This document shows, one piece after another, positions 54,122-63,110 of a stretch of 64,000 nucleotides of DNA. The notes below the pieces were generated by a model. It did not search any database. It was not told the origin of the DNA and saw nothing but the letters and a program-made list of their open reading frames with translations. The position numbers and the translations under genes were made by a program. Position 1 is the first letter of the stretch, and each line of letters starts with the position of its first letter. This stretch comes from an uncultured Maribacter sp. (lineage in GTDB: Bacteria > Bacteroidota > Bacteroidia > Flavobacteriales > Flavobacteriaceae). Location: positions 558,001-622,000 of the forward strand of contig NZ_CANMBB010000002.1 in the NCBI RefSeq assembly GCF_947495965.1, in the 5' to 3' direction.

Positions 54122-56215
54122 ATGAAGGTTATTAAACATCCCCAAAAAAGTATTTTTTTAATTAAACTCTTTATAATTAGCATAAGTTTAGGTTTATTTT
54201 GTTGCTCCGACCAGCAATTAAATAGCAGCAAAACTTCTTCTTTATACCCAAGTAATGATAGTATCTCTAATTGGATTGCTAGCGCAAAAAACAAAAATAA
54301 CACTATTCAAGAACGATTCTCTTTTTTAGAAAAGGCATATCTCGCAAATAAAAAAACAGAAACAGATTCTATAAAAGTTAAAAACTTATCCTCAATTTCG
54401 TACAGATACTATTCTCTAAACGACTCTCTAAAGTTCAGAAAAATAAATAAAGAAACCATAGACCTTTCCAGAAGGATTAATGACACTACTACTTTAGCAA
54501 ATTCTTATTGGGATTTAGCAAGTTTTTTTGATAGAGAAACCATCATGGATAGTTCTTTTTTTTATTACCAAAAAGCACATAAAACATTTTTACTTCAAAA
54601 AAAGAATAAACTAGCTGCTAGAATGTTACTGTCCATGGCTAAGATTCAAGAATCTATTAAAGACAATACCGGTGCAGAAATTAATTGTATAAAAGCTATT
54701 GAGATATTTAAACCATTAGAAGATTACAAATACCTATCTAGATGCTATACAACACTAGGAATACTTTCAAATAATATTGAAGAATACGACAAAGCCATTT
54801 CATATTACAAAGAAGCCATTGAATATGAGAAAAAAATAAATAATGGTGTTGTTAAAAATTTTAGTATTATTAATAATCTTGGAGTTACTAATATATCTTC
54901 TAAAAATTATAAAAAAGCTATTCCTTATTTTGAGCAAGTTTTAAAAACACCAAATTTAATACAAGATAATCCAATATTGTATGCCACTGCTTTAAATAAT
55001 CTAACAAATGCCAATTTTGAATTAAATAAGCTAGAGAATGTAGAAAAAAATTATTTAGAGGTTTTAATTCTCAGAAAAAAAGAAGAAAACACTAAAGGTT
55101 TAGCTGCAACGCATTTTTATTTAGGAAAATACTATTTAAAAACAAAAGATACTATTAAAGCAAAAGAGCAAGTACTTTCTTCTATAAATTTATCTAAATT
55201 AAGTTCTAATAATGATCGTTTACTAGAAGCCTTAATACTTGCTGCAAAAGTAGAACCCAAAAAAGCTGCTGATTACTTGTTACAAAACATACAATTAAAA
55301 GATAGTTTAGAAATAGAAGATCGTAAAATTAGAAATAAATTTGCACGTATTAGGTTTGAAACAGATGAGTTTATTGCTCAAAATGAATTACTACAAAAGC
55401 AAAAACAATTATGGGCAGGTATTACTGCTGGCCTTATATTACTATTATTAGCAATTTATGTAATTGTCTCGCAGCGCAATAAAAATCAAAAACTAAAATT
55501 TACACAACAACAGCAAGCAAACAACCAAGAAGTGTTTAACTTAATGCTTGCTCAAAAACAAAAAGTTGATGAAGCAAAAAGAGAAGAACAAAAAAGAATA
55601 TCAGAAGAATTACATGATGGTGTCTTAGGCAAAATGCTTGGAGCAAGAATGGTACTTACTGGGCTAAACAAAAAAGTAGACCCTGATGCTATAGAAGAAA
55701 AAGTAAAAGCAATAGCTGCTTTAAAAAATGTAGAGGGAGAAGTCCGTGCAATTTCCCACGAACTTAACCACGCTGCTTACCAAAAAATTCCTAACTTTAT
55801 TAATTCAATCAAAGAACTATTAACTACTCTTGCCAAAAATGCAAAAATTGAACAAGAATTTAATTTCAACAATACATTTGATTGGGATACGTTATCAGGA
55901 GATATAAAGATTAATGTTTATAGAATGATTCAGGAATGTATACATAACTCTATAAAGCATGCTGAATGCCAAAAAGTTTATGTAAATTTTGATATTCATA
56001 AATATAATTTTGAAGTAACTGTAGGAGACAACGGAAAAGGATATGAGTTTAATAAAGAAAAGAAGGGAATTGGTTTGCGAAATATAAAATCTAGAATAGA
56101 AAAGCTTAATGGGCATTTTACTGTGGATTCAAAGCTAGGAAAAGGAACTTCTTTCTTTTTTAACATACCTATCTCTAGCATTAAAAAATACGAAGAACAA
56201 GAAGTACCTGCATAG
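54122..56215 (+). CDS. TPR-containing sensor histidine kinase (HisKA_3 type)
   Basis: A 697-residue sensor kinase. It has an N-terminal signal/lipobox-like segment (ISISLGLFCCSDQQ) and periplasmic TPR repeats (about 60-410, for example CYTTLGILSNNIEEYDKAISYYKEAIEYEKK). One transmembrane helix (about 430-450, ITAGLILLLLAIYVIV) and a coiled coil follow. The HisKA_3 helix RISEELHDGVLGKMLG carries the phosphoacceptor His about residue 498. The HATPase_c domain has QECIHNSIKHAE (N box) and GDNGKGYEFNKEKKGIGLRNIKSR. It pairs with the response regulator 36 nt downstream. The TPR domain suggests a protein or peptide ligand. Confidence 0.93.
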   Translation: MKVIKHPQKSIFLIKLFIISISLGLFCCSDQQLNSSKTSSLYPSNDSISNWIASAKNKNNTIQERFSFLEKAYLANKKTETDSIKVKNLSSISYRYYSLNDSLKFRKINKETIDLSRRINDTTTLANSYWDLASFFDRETIMDSSFFYYQKAHKTFLLQKKNKLAARMLLSMAKIQESIKDNTGAEINCIKAIEIFKPLEDYKYLSRCYTTLGILSNNIEEYDKAISYYKEAIEYEKKINNGVVKNFSIINNLGVTNISSKNYKKAIPYFEQVLKTPNLIQDNPILYATALNNLTNANFELNKLENVEKNYLEVLILRKKEENTKGLAATHFYLGKYYLKTKDTIKAKEQVLSSINLSKLSSNNDRLLEALILAAKVEPKKAADYLLQNIQLKDSLEIEDRKIRNKFARIRFETDEFIAQNELLQKQKQLWAGITAGLILLLLAIYVIVSQRNKNQKLKFTQQQQANNQEVFNLMLAQKQKVDEAKREEQKRISEELHDGVLGKMLGARMVLTGLNKKVDPDAIEEKVKAIAALKNVEGEVRAISHELNHAAYQKIPNFINSIKELLTTLAKNAKIEQEFNFNNTFDWDTLSGDIKINVYRMIQECIHNSIKHAECQKVYVNFDIHKYNFEVTVGDNGKGYEFNKEKKGIGLRNIKSRIEKLNGHFTVDSKLGKGTSFFFNIPISSIKKYEEQEVPA

Positions 56216-56251
56216 CTGGGTCCCCCAATACAAAAAACAACTACGCATATA

Positions 56252-56923
56252 ATGGAAACAATTAGAATTTTAGCTATTGATGATCATGAAATGACACCTC
56301 TTGGATATAAGTATATTTTAGAAGGTACAGAATTTGAAGATTTTGAAGTAAAAGTAGATGTTGCCAGAGGATTTGAACTTGGTAAATCTAAAATTGAAAC
56401 TTCTGGGAGATCATCTATCCATTATGATATTATTTTACTTGATATACAACTTTTTCCAACGCATTTACATGACGAACGCAGTGGAGAAGATTTAGGAAAA
56501 CTTGCACGCCAAGTTTCTCCAGATTCTAAAGTTGTTTTCATGTCTTCTTTTAGCGATAGCTACAAAATTAATAGTGTATTCAAAACAGTGGATCCTGACG
56601 GATACATGGTGAAATCTGAAATTGATGAAAAGTCATTAATAGCAATGGTAGAAACCGTTGTTGCAAACCCCCCTTATTATACCGCGGGAGCATTAGCTGC
56701 CGTAAGAAGAAAAATGGCAAATGATATAGTTATTGATGAAGTAGATAAAAAAATATTGTTTAACCTATCTATTGGTGTTAGAACCAAAGATATTGCTCCC
56801 TTAATTTCTGCCGCAATAACTACAGTGGAGTCTAGAAAAAGACAATTAAAAACACTTTTTGGAATAGATAGCGGAAATGATTTAGCTTTAATTGAAGAAG
56901 CTAGAAAAAGAGGATTTATTTAA
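56252..56923 (+). CDS. Response regulator (NarL/LuxR-like output)
   Basis: A 223-residue regulator with an intact receiver: acidic pair Asp10/Asp11 (ILAIDDHEM), phosphoacceptor Asp64 (YDIILLDIQLFP), Ser near FMSSFSD and Lys in YMVKSE. The C-terminal part (about 150-223) holds a helix-turn-helix of LuxR spacing (NLSIGVRTKDIAPLISAAITTVESRKRQLKTLFGI), though the sequence is divergent. The HisKA_3 kinase immediately upstream is its natural partner. Targets unknown; the nearby small peptide gene is one candidate. Confidence 0.93.
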   Translation: METIRILAIDDHEMTPLGYKYILEGTEFEDFEVKVDVARGFELGKSKIETSGRSSIHYDIILLDIQLFPTHLHDERSGEDLGKLARQVSPDSKVVFMSSFSDSYKINSVFKTVDPDGYMVKSEIDEKSLIAMVETVVANPPYYTAGALAAVRRKMANDIVIDEVDKKILFNLSIGVRTKDIAPLISAAITTVESRKRQLKTLFGIDSGNDLALIEEARKRGFI

Positions 56924-56974
56924 ATCTGAACTACAAATTTCCAAAATTTAACATTTAAATAATAAAATAAAGCA

Positions 56975-56999
56975 AAAACCTCATTTTATATGAGGTTTT
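56975..56999 (+). terminator. Terminator after the response regulator
   Basis: AAAACCTCAT, loop TTTAT, ATGAGGTTTT: perfect 10-bp stem with a terminal T-run. Confidence 0.8.
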
Positions 57000-57066
57000 C
57001 CTATGTTCTAAAACTAAGACTTACATATATATTTGTTTGTAGCATAAATAAATTACAAGCAATCAT

Positions 57067-57720
57067 ATGTCAACATACAAAGACAACTCAAGAAAAAGTG
57101 ATGCTTGGAGGTTCCCCCACACCCTTCAAACTATATCTATATTTTCTTTTATAAAAAAAATAGAAAAAGATTTTTTTGCAGAAGTAACAGTACAAAATTT
57201 TGGTTATATAGAGGATAGCTTTTCTATTTCAATACAATTAGATTGCAACCTATCTTTAATTGAAATATTAAATCATGCAAACCTAGGTACTTGGGGAGAT
57301 TTTAAAAATAATAGAGATATAAATCCTTTGTGCAAAGCTATTGAAACCTTACAGAATGAAAATAATTGTAATATAGCTATAAGTGAGTTCTCCCTTTTTT
57401 TAAAAGATACATCAATCATCATTAATGAAACGAACAACCTAAATATATCTAAAGAATTAAATAACATCCTTAAAGAAATAGCTAGTCAATATATTTACAT
57501 TACGAATGGTTTTACTAAAAAGCCATACGAAATATATATTCCAGTTCTAGAAGAAAATGATTTTGATATGGAAATGTTTATCCCTGAAGAATGTGGTGCA
57601 AAAAGCTACAATGAATACTGGGGTATATATTTTGAGTCAGAAGAAGAGGCTGTAATATATGACGTTAAAGAAAATTCATATTTACCAGAAGAGCTGCATC
57701 TTTGTTTGGTAGAATATTAG
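57067..57720 (+). CDS. Orphan cytoplasmic protein, unknown function
   Basis: A 217-residue protein without signal peptide or membrane segment. It mixes hydrophobic strands and helices (TLQTISIFSFIKKIEKDFFAEVTVQNFG, LIEILNHANLGTWGDFKNNRDINPLCKAIE) and ends acidic (FESEEEAVIYDVKENSYLPEE). No family was recognised. It has its own upstream gap and stands apart from the two-component system by a terminator; a second terminator follows. Confidence 0.7.
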   Translation: MSTYKDNSRKSDAWRFPHTLQTISIFSFIKKIEKDFFAEVTVQNFGYIEDSFSISIQLDCNLSLIEILNHANLGTWGDFKNNRDINPLCKAIETLQNENNCNIAISEFSLFLKDTSIIINETNNLNISKELNNILKEIASQYIYITNGFTKKPYEIYIPVLEENDFDMEMFIPEECGAKSYNEYWGIYFESEEEAVIYDVKENSYLPEELHLCLVEY

Positions 57721-57738
57721 TTTTTAATTTAGTTCAAC

Positions 57739-57773
57739 AAAAAATCCCATTATATAGAATAATGGGATTTTTT
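57739..57773 (+). terminator. Bidirectional terminator between orphan gene and glyA
   Basis: AAAAAATCCCATTA pairs perfectly with TAATGGGATTTTTT (14 bp) around a 7-nt loop; A/T runs on both sides. Confidence 0.9.
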
Positions 57774-57798
57774 AATTTAAACAAATATATTTATTTAA

Positions 57799-59073
57799 CT
57801 ATGCATTAAATAAATCTCTTCCTTTCATTAAAGCATTTACTTTTAATTTTACCGCAGCAAGTACTTCTGCATCTTCTGGACTAGAAATTACTGCATCAAT
57901 AAAATCTACAATTACATTCATATCTGCTTCTTTTAATCCTCTTGTTGTTATTGCTGCTGTACCAAAACGCACACCAGAAGTAACAAATGGAGATTTATCA
58001 TCAAAAGGAACCATATTTTTGTTTGCCGTAATATCTGCTAGTACAAGAGCTTTCTCAGCATCTTTTCCAGAAATATTCTTGTTTCTTAAATCTATTAGCA
58101 TCATATGATTATCTGTTCCACCAGAAATAATATCATACCCCTTAGCTACAAATGCTTTAGCCATTGCCTCTGCATTTTTCTTTACTTGCACCATATAATG
58201 TAAATACTCGTCAGATAAAGCTTCTCCAAAAGCAATTGCTTTTGCAGCTATAATATGTTCTAATGGCCCACCTTGATTCCCTGGGAAAACAGCTAAATCT
58301 AATAATGCAGACATTTTTCTTAATTTTCCATTCTTAAGAGTTATTCCAAATGGGTTATCAAAATCTTCTCCCATTAATATAAGTCCACCTCTTGGTCCTC
58401 TTAAAGTTTTATGGGTTGTTGTAGTAACTATATGACAATGAGGAATTGGGTCATTTAAAATTCCTTTTGCAATTAAACCTGCAGGATGAGAAATATCTGC
58501 TAACAATAACGCTCCAACACTATCTGCAATTTCTCTAAATTTTTTAAAGTCTATATCTCTAGAATATGCAGATGCTCCTGCAATTATCATTTTTGGTTTT
58601 TCTTTAGTTGCAATTTCTTGAATTACATCATAATCTAATCTTCCTGTTTCTTTATCTACACCATAAAATACAGGGTTATATAAACGACCAGAAAAATTTA
58701 CTGGAGAACCGTGTGTTAAGTGCCCTCCATGAGATAAATCAAAACCTAGTATTGTATCTCCTGGTTTTAAACATGCATGGTATACAGAAGCGTTTGCTTG
58801 TGAACCTGAATGTGGTTGCACATTAGCATATACAGCACCAAATAATTCTTTTGCTCTATCTATTGCTAATTGCTCTACTTTATCAACAACTTCACAACCA
58901 CCATAATATCTTTTTCCTGGGTAGCCTTCTGCATATTTATTGGTTAATACAGAGCCTGCCGCTTCCATTACTTGTGGGCTAGTAAAATTCTCAGAGGCAA
59001 TTAATTCTACACCATTAATCTGGCGTTCTCTTTCTTCTTCAATTAAATCAAAAATCAGGTTGTCGCGTTGCAT
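57799..59073 (-). CDS. glyA: Serine hydroxymethyltransferase
   Basis: Interconverts serine and glycine with tetrahydrofolate, the main source of one-carbon units. The 424-residue enzyme starts [18 protein letters not shown] and carries the signature [15 protein letters not shown] (Schiff-base Lys) and [25 protein letters not shown] is also present. The start was set at 59073 rather than five codons upstream (MQTYN) because a -7-like TATTTTTG (59100-59107 on the minus strand) would place the transcript start at about 59093. Monocistronic. Confidence 0.96.
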   Translation of the reverse strand: MQRDNLIFDLIEEERERQINGVELIASENFTSPQVMEAAGSVLTNKYAEGYPGKRYYGGCEVVDKVEQLAIDRAKELFGAVYANVQPHSGSQANASVYHACLKPGDTILGFDLSHGGHLTHGSPVNFSGRLYNPVFYGVDKETGRLDYDVIQEIATKEKPKMIIAGASAYSRDIDFKKFREIADSVGALLLADISHPAGLIAKGILNDPIPHCHIVTTTTHKTLRGPRGGLILMGEDFDNPFGITLKNGKLRKMSALLDLAVFPGNQGGPLEHIIAAKAIAFGEALSDEYLHYMVQVKKNAEAMAKAFVAKGYDIISGGTDNHMMLIDLRNKNISGKDAEKALVLADITANKNMVPFDDKSPFVTSGVRFGTAAITTRGLKEADMNVIVDFIDAVISSPEDAEVLAAVKLKVNALMKGRDLFNA

Positions 59074-59194
59074 ATTATATGTTTGCATTAAATGAAATGC
59101 AAAAATACAAATTGGGAATCATTTTTAATACTATAAATTCATTTTTGGAATAGATTTTATTAAAAAAAATTAACAAATATTATGGTTTAAATAA

Positions 59195-59590
59195 TTATAA
59201 ATATTCTTTTAACACCAAATCGTTAATTCCGCCATGAGAAGAACTAGCCTCTACTACTCCATTTTTAATTAATAGTACTTGAGGAGATTGATGTATTAAC
59301 TGAAATTTTACGGCCACCTCGTTAGAAACAGGTCTATAACTATGTAAATCTAAATAATATAAATCTGCCTGTTGTTCATTTAAATCATACGTTTCTTGAA
59401 ACATATTCATAACCATTCTACTAATACCACAAGTAGTAGAATGCTTAAAAATAATCTGTAATTTACTTTTAGATTGTTCTTCTATATTATTTAATTGCGC
59501 AACATTAGTTAAAGATATCCAAGGAATTACTTTTTTTTCTTTTTTCTCTTCATTACCACTACCTCCAAATAGGCTATTTAATATTCCCAT
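59195..59590 (-). CDS. ytxJ: YtxJ-like thioredoxin-fold monothiol protein
   Basis: A 131-residue protein with the pattern FKHSTTCGISRMVMNMF (single Cys about residue 59) and SYRPVSNEVAVKFQLIHQSPQVLLIKNG of the YtxJ family, proposed redox proteins of the bacillithiol system. The start at 59590 (MGILNSLFGG) is preferred to a longer one at 59617. A bacillithiol link is known for the family, not shown here. Monocistronic, divergent from clpB. Confidence 0.85.
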   Translation of the reverse strand: MGILNSLFGGSGNEEKKEKKVIPWISLTNVAQLNNIEEQSKSKLQIIFKHSTTCGISRMVMNMFQETYDLNEQQADLYYLDLHSYRPVSNEVAVKFQLIHQSPQVLLIKNGVVEASSSHGGINDLVLKEYL

Positions 59591-59753
59591 AATTACTTTA
59601 TTTAATAAGTCGCACAACTATTATTTTCTTACAAACTGCCGTTATGTCTTGTATTAATAGGCAATTACAGACATTTTGTCTATACTTACTTCTTGGTAAG
59701 ATTGTTGACTTCTATATATCAAAATTAAGAAATAACATTAAATTATAAGAGCT

Positions 59754-62354
59754 ATGAACTTTAATAATTTTACTATAAAATCCCAAGAAGCTGTACAGCA
59801 AGCACAAATACTTGCACAATCTTTGGGGCATCAACAAATAGAAAATGAACATTTATATAAAGGAATATCTGAAGTAGATGAAAATGTACTTCCGTTTCTT
59901 TTGAAAAAATTAAATGTAAATAATAATTTATTAAAACAAATATTAGACAAAGAGCTAGAGAGTTTCCCTAAAGTGTCTGGGGGAGATACAATGGCATCTA
60001 GAGAAACTAGTAAAACATTGACTGAAGCAAGTGTTCTTGCCAAGAAAATGAATGACGATTATGTTTCTTTGGAACATTTATTACTTGCCATTTTTAAATC
60101 TAAAAGCAAAATAGCACAGATATTAAAAGACCAAGGCGTTACTCTAAAAGATTTAGAAGCTGCTATAGATCAGTTACGAAAAGGAGGAAATGTAACTTCT
60201 CAAAGTGCAGAAGAAACGTATAATTCCCTAGATAAATATGCTAAAAATCTAAACAAATTAGCAGACAATGGTAATTTAGACCCCGTTATAGGTCGTGATG
60301 AAGAAATTCGTAGAATCCTTCAAATATTATCTAGAAGAACCAAAAACAACCCAATGTTAGTTGGGGAACCTGGTGTTGGTAAAACTGCTATCGCAGAAGG
60401 TCTTGCGCATAGAATTGTACTAGGTGATGTTCCAGAAAATTTAAAAGAAAAAATTATTTATTCTTTAGATATGGGCGCGCTTATAGCTGGTGCAAAATAC
60501 AAAGGGGAATTTGAAGAAAGATTAAAATCTGTAATTAAGGAAGTAACAGAATCTGACGGGGATATTGTATTATTTATTGATGAAATACACACCTTAGTTG
60601 GTGCTGGTGGGGGTCAAGGTGCAATGGATGCTGCAAACATTCTTAAACCAGCATTAGCAAGAGGAGAGTTAAGAGCAATTGGAGCAACAACTTTAGATGA
60701 ATATCAAAAATATTTTGAAAAAGATAAAGCCCTAGAACGTCGTTTTCAAAAAGTAATCGTAGATGAACCAGATACTGAGAGCGCAATTTCTATTCTTAGA
60801 GGTATTAAAGAAAAATATGAAGCGCATCATAAAGTAAGAATAAAAGATGAAGCCGTAATAGCTGCAGTAGAACTATCGCAACGTTACATTACAAATCGTT
60901 TTTTACCAGATAAGGCTATAGATTTAATGGATGAAGCGGCTTCTAAATTAAGAATGGAAATTAATTCTAAACCAGAAGAGTTAGACGTTTTAGACAGAAA
61001 AATAATGCAGTTAGAGATTGAAATTGAAGCCATAAAACGTGAAAACGATACTGCTAAAGTAAAATCTTTGAATATAGAATTAGCAAACCTTAAAGAAGAG
61101 CGAATTGAAATTTTTGCAAAATGGGAAAGTGAAAAAACAGTAGTAGACAATATCCAAAAAACAAAACAGGATATTGAAAATTACAAGCTAGAAGCAGAAA
61201 GAGCAGAAAGAAATGGAGATTATGGTAAAGTTGCTGAACTGCGGTATGGTAAGATAAAAGACGCGCAAGAAAATCTAGAAAAACTACAGGTAGAACTTGA
61301 ACAGCAACAAAATGCAGGAACACTTATAAAAGAAGAAGTTACTAATGAAGACATTGCAGATGTAGTTGCAAAATGGACCGGAATACCTGTTACAAAAATG
61401 CTGCAAAGCGAAAGAGAAAAACTATTGCAATTAGAAGATGTTTTACACAAACGCGTTGTAGGGCAAGAAGAAGCAATAGTTGCTGTTTCTGATGCCATTA
61501 GAAGAAGTAGAGCTGGCTTACAAGACACAAAAAAGCCAATAGGTTCTTTCTTATTTCTAGGAACCACAGGAGTTGGTAAAACAGAACTTGCAAAGACATT
61601 AGCTTCTTATTTATTTGATGACGAAAACGCTATGACAAGAATTGATATGAGTGAATATCAAGAACGTCATTCTGTAAGTAGATTAGTAGGTGCGCCTCCA
61701 GGATATGTTGGTTATGATGAAGGCGGACAATTAACAGAAGCTGTACGAAGACGCCCCTACTCCGTAATACTATTAGATGAAATAGAAAAAGCACATCCAG
61801 ATACATTCAATATTTTATTGCAAGTCTTGGATGAAGGTAGATTAACAGATAATAAAGGTAGGGTTGCAGATTTTAAAAACGCTATTATAATTATGACAAG
61901 TAATATGGGAAGCCATATTATTCAAGAAAAGTTTGAAAATAGTAAAGACGCTTATAGTGCAACAGAATCTGCTAGAGTAGAAGTTTTAGGTTTATTACGC
62001 AAAACTATTAGACCCGAATTTTTAAATAGAATAGATGACATTATTATGTTTACCCCTTTAAGCAAAGAGAATATTAAAAAAATAGTAGAATTACAGGTAG
62101 AACAACTTAAAAAAATGCTCCATAAGCAAAATATTGCTATAGATGCCACACAAGAAGCTATTACGTACTTAGCAAATAAAGGTTATGAACCGCAGTATGG
62201 TGCTAGACCAATAAAAAGAGTAATACAAAAAGAAGTTCTAAATAATTTATCTAAAGAACTTTTAAAAGGAAGTATTAAAGCGGAAAGTATAGTATTAATA
62301 GATTCTTTTAATGATACTTTAGTTTTTAGAAATCAAAACGAACTAGCTTCATAA
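59754..62354 (+). CDS. clpB: ATP-dependent disaggregase ClpB
   Basis: Hsp100 that extracts proteins from aggregates with DnaK. The 866 residues have the N-domain (about 1-145) and AAA-1 ([27 protein letters not shown]). The coiled-coil middle domain (about 400-530) follows, then AAA-2 ([26 protein letters not shown], the pore tyrosine in GYVGYDEGG) and the C-terminal D2 small domain. It acts in the cytosol. AGACATTTTGTCT (about 59668-59680) is a small inverted repeat upstream. A very strong terminator follows. Confidence 0.97.
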   Translation: MNFNNFTIKSQEAVQQAQILAQSLGHQQIENEHLYKGISEVDENVLPFLLKKLNVNNNLLKQILDKELESFPKVSGGDTMASRETSKTLTEASVLAKKMNDDYVSLEHLLLAIFKSKSKIAQILKDQGVTLKDLEAAIDQLRKGGNVTSQSAEETYNSLDKYAKNLNKLADNGNLDPVIGRDEEIRRILQILSRRTKNNPMLVGEPGVGKTAIAEGLAHRIVLGDVPENLKEKIIYSLDMGALIAGAKYKGEFEERLKSVIKEVTESDGDIVLFIDEIHTLVGAGGGQGAMDAANILKPALARGELRAIGATTLDEYQKYFEKDKALERRFQKVIVDEPDTESAISILRGIKEKYEAHHKVRIKDEAVIAAVELSQRYITNRFLPDKAIDLMDEAASKLRMEINSKPEELDVLDRKIMQLEIEIEAIKRENDTAKVKSLNIELANLKEERIEIFAKWESEKTVVDNIQKTKQDIENYKLEAERAERNGDYGKVAELRYGKIKDAQENLEKLQVELEQQQNAGTLIKEEVTNEDIADVVAKWTGIPVTKMLQSEREKLLQLEDVLHKRVVGQEEAIVAVSDAIRRSRAGLQDTKKPIGSFLFLGTTGVGKTELAKTLASYLFDDENAMTRIDMSEYQERHSVSRLVGAPPGYVGYDEGGQLTEAVRRRPYSVILLDEIEKAHPDTFNILLQVLDEGRLTDNKGRVADFKNAIIIMTSNMGSHIIQEKFENSKDAYSATESARVEVLGLLRKTIRPEFLNRIDDIIMFTPLSKENIKKIVELQVEQLKKMLHKQNIAIDATQEAITYLANKGYEPQYGARPIKRVIQKEVLNNLSKELLKGSIKAESIVLIDSFNDTLVFRNQNELAS

Positions 62355-62368
62355 ATTTTATATATTTT

Positions 62369-62411
62369 ATCGATATAGCTATATATAATTATAGCTATAT
62401 CGATTTTTTTT
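62369..62411 (+). terminator. Perfect 15-bp palindromic terminator of clpB
   Basis: ATCGATATAGCTATA (62369-62383), loop TATAAT, TATAGCTATATCGAT (62390-62404), then a run of T. It ends the clpB transcript before the TetR gene. Confidence 0.85.
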
Positions 62412-62420
62412 ATTGATATT

Positions 62421-62436
62421 TATACCATACAGTATA
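62421..62436 (+). promoter_or_regulatory. Candidate TetR-family operator
   Basis: TATAC-CATACA-GTATA is an inverted repeat of typical TetR operator size, 38 bp before the TetR gene start, beside a weak TATATTCG element. Autoregulation is the likely reading. Confidence 0.35.
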
Positions 62437-62473
62437 TAGTTTTTTTATATTCGTAAAAAATAACACCCCATTA

Positions 62474-63070
62474 ATGTCTGGAAAAGCAAAAAAAACAACC
62501 GCTTTTATTATAGAAACTGTAGCTCCTGTTTTTAACAAACATGGTTATATTGGAACCAGCATGAGCGATCTAACAGAAGCTACTGGTTTAACCAAGGGTG
62601 CTTTATATGGGAATTTTGAAAACAAAGAAGCCCTAGCTTTATCTGCCTTTGAATATAGCCGTAATATACTATTAAATGCTATAGATGAACAGCTTGCTAT
62701 AGAAGGAAAATCTTTAGACAAATTATTTAACCTTATAAAGTTTTACCGTAAATATGACATCTTTACGCTCCCTTTAGGTGGTTGCCCTATTCTTAATACA
62801 GGTGTAGATGCACAACATAATAATAAATTATTGGCTGCGGCATCTAGAGAAACAATTAAAGACATTGAAGGCAAAATAGCTCTAATTCTAGAAAATGGTG
62901 TAAACAATAATGAAATTCACTTACCAGTAACTCCATTACAATTTGCAAAGCAAATGTACACTATGATACAAGGAGCTGTAGCAATGTCTACTATTACAAA
63001 TGACCGCAAATATTTATTAAATACCGTAGCTTATTTAGAAGTATTAATTAAAAAAGAGATTAAAAAATAA
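62474..63070 (+). CDS. TetR/AcrR-family transcriptional regulator
   Basis: A 198-residue regulator with an N-terminal TetR helix-turn-helix (about 10-57, MSDLTEATGLTKGALYGNFENKEAL) and an all-helical ligand/dimer domain. It contains Cys in LPLGGCPILNTGVD. The ligand and regulon are unknown; no adjacent efflux or enzyme gene is in the window downstream, only a convergent PorP/SprF-like gene. Confidence 0.93.
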   Translation: MSGKAKKTTAFIIETVAPVFNKHGYIGTSMSDLTEATGLTKGALYGNFENKEALALSAFEYSRNILLNAIDEQLAIEGKSLDKLFNLIKFYRKYDIFTLPLGGCPILNTGVDAQHNNKLLAAASRETIKDIEGKIALILENGVNNNEIHLPVTPLQFAKQMYTMIQGAVAMSTITNDRKYLLNTVAYLEVLIKKEIKK

Positions 63071-63110
63071 TTTCTAACCTCTTTAAAAGTATTATACCAC
63101 ATTTATTTTA

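Noticed and set aside
62369-62404. The 15-bp palindrome after clpB as a TetR operator
   Set aside because: It is immediately followed by a T-run on the plus strand and lies right behind clpB, as expected of a terminator.
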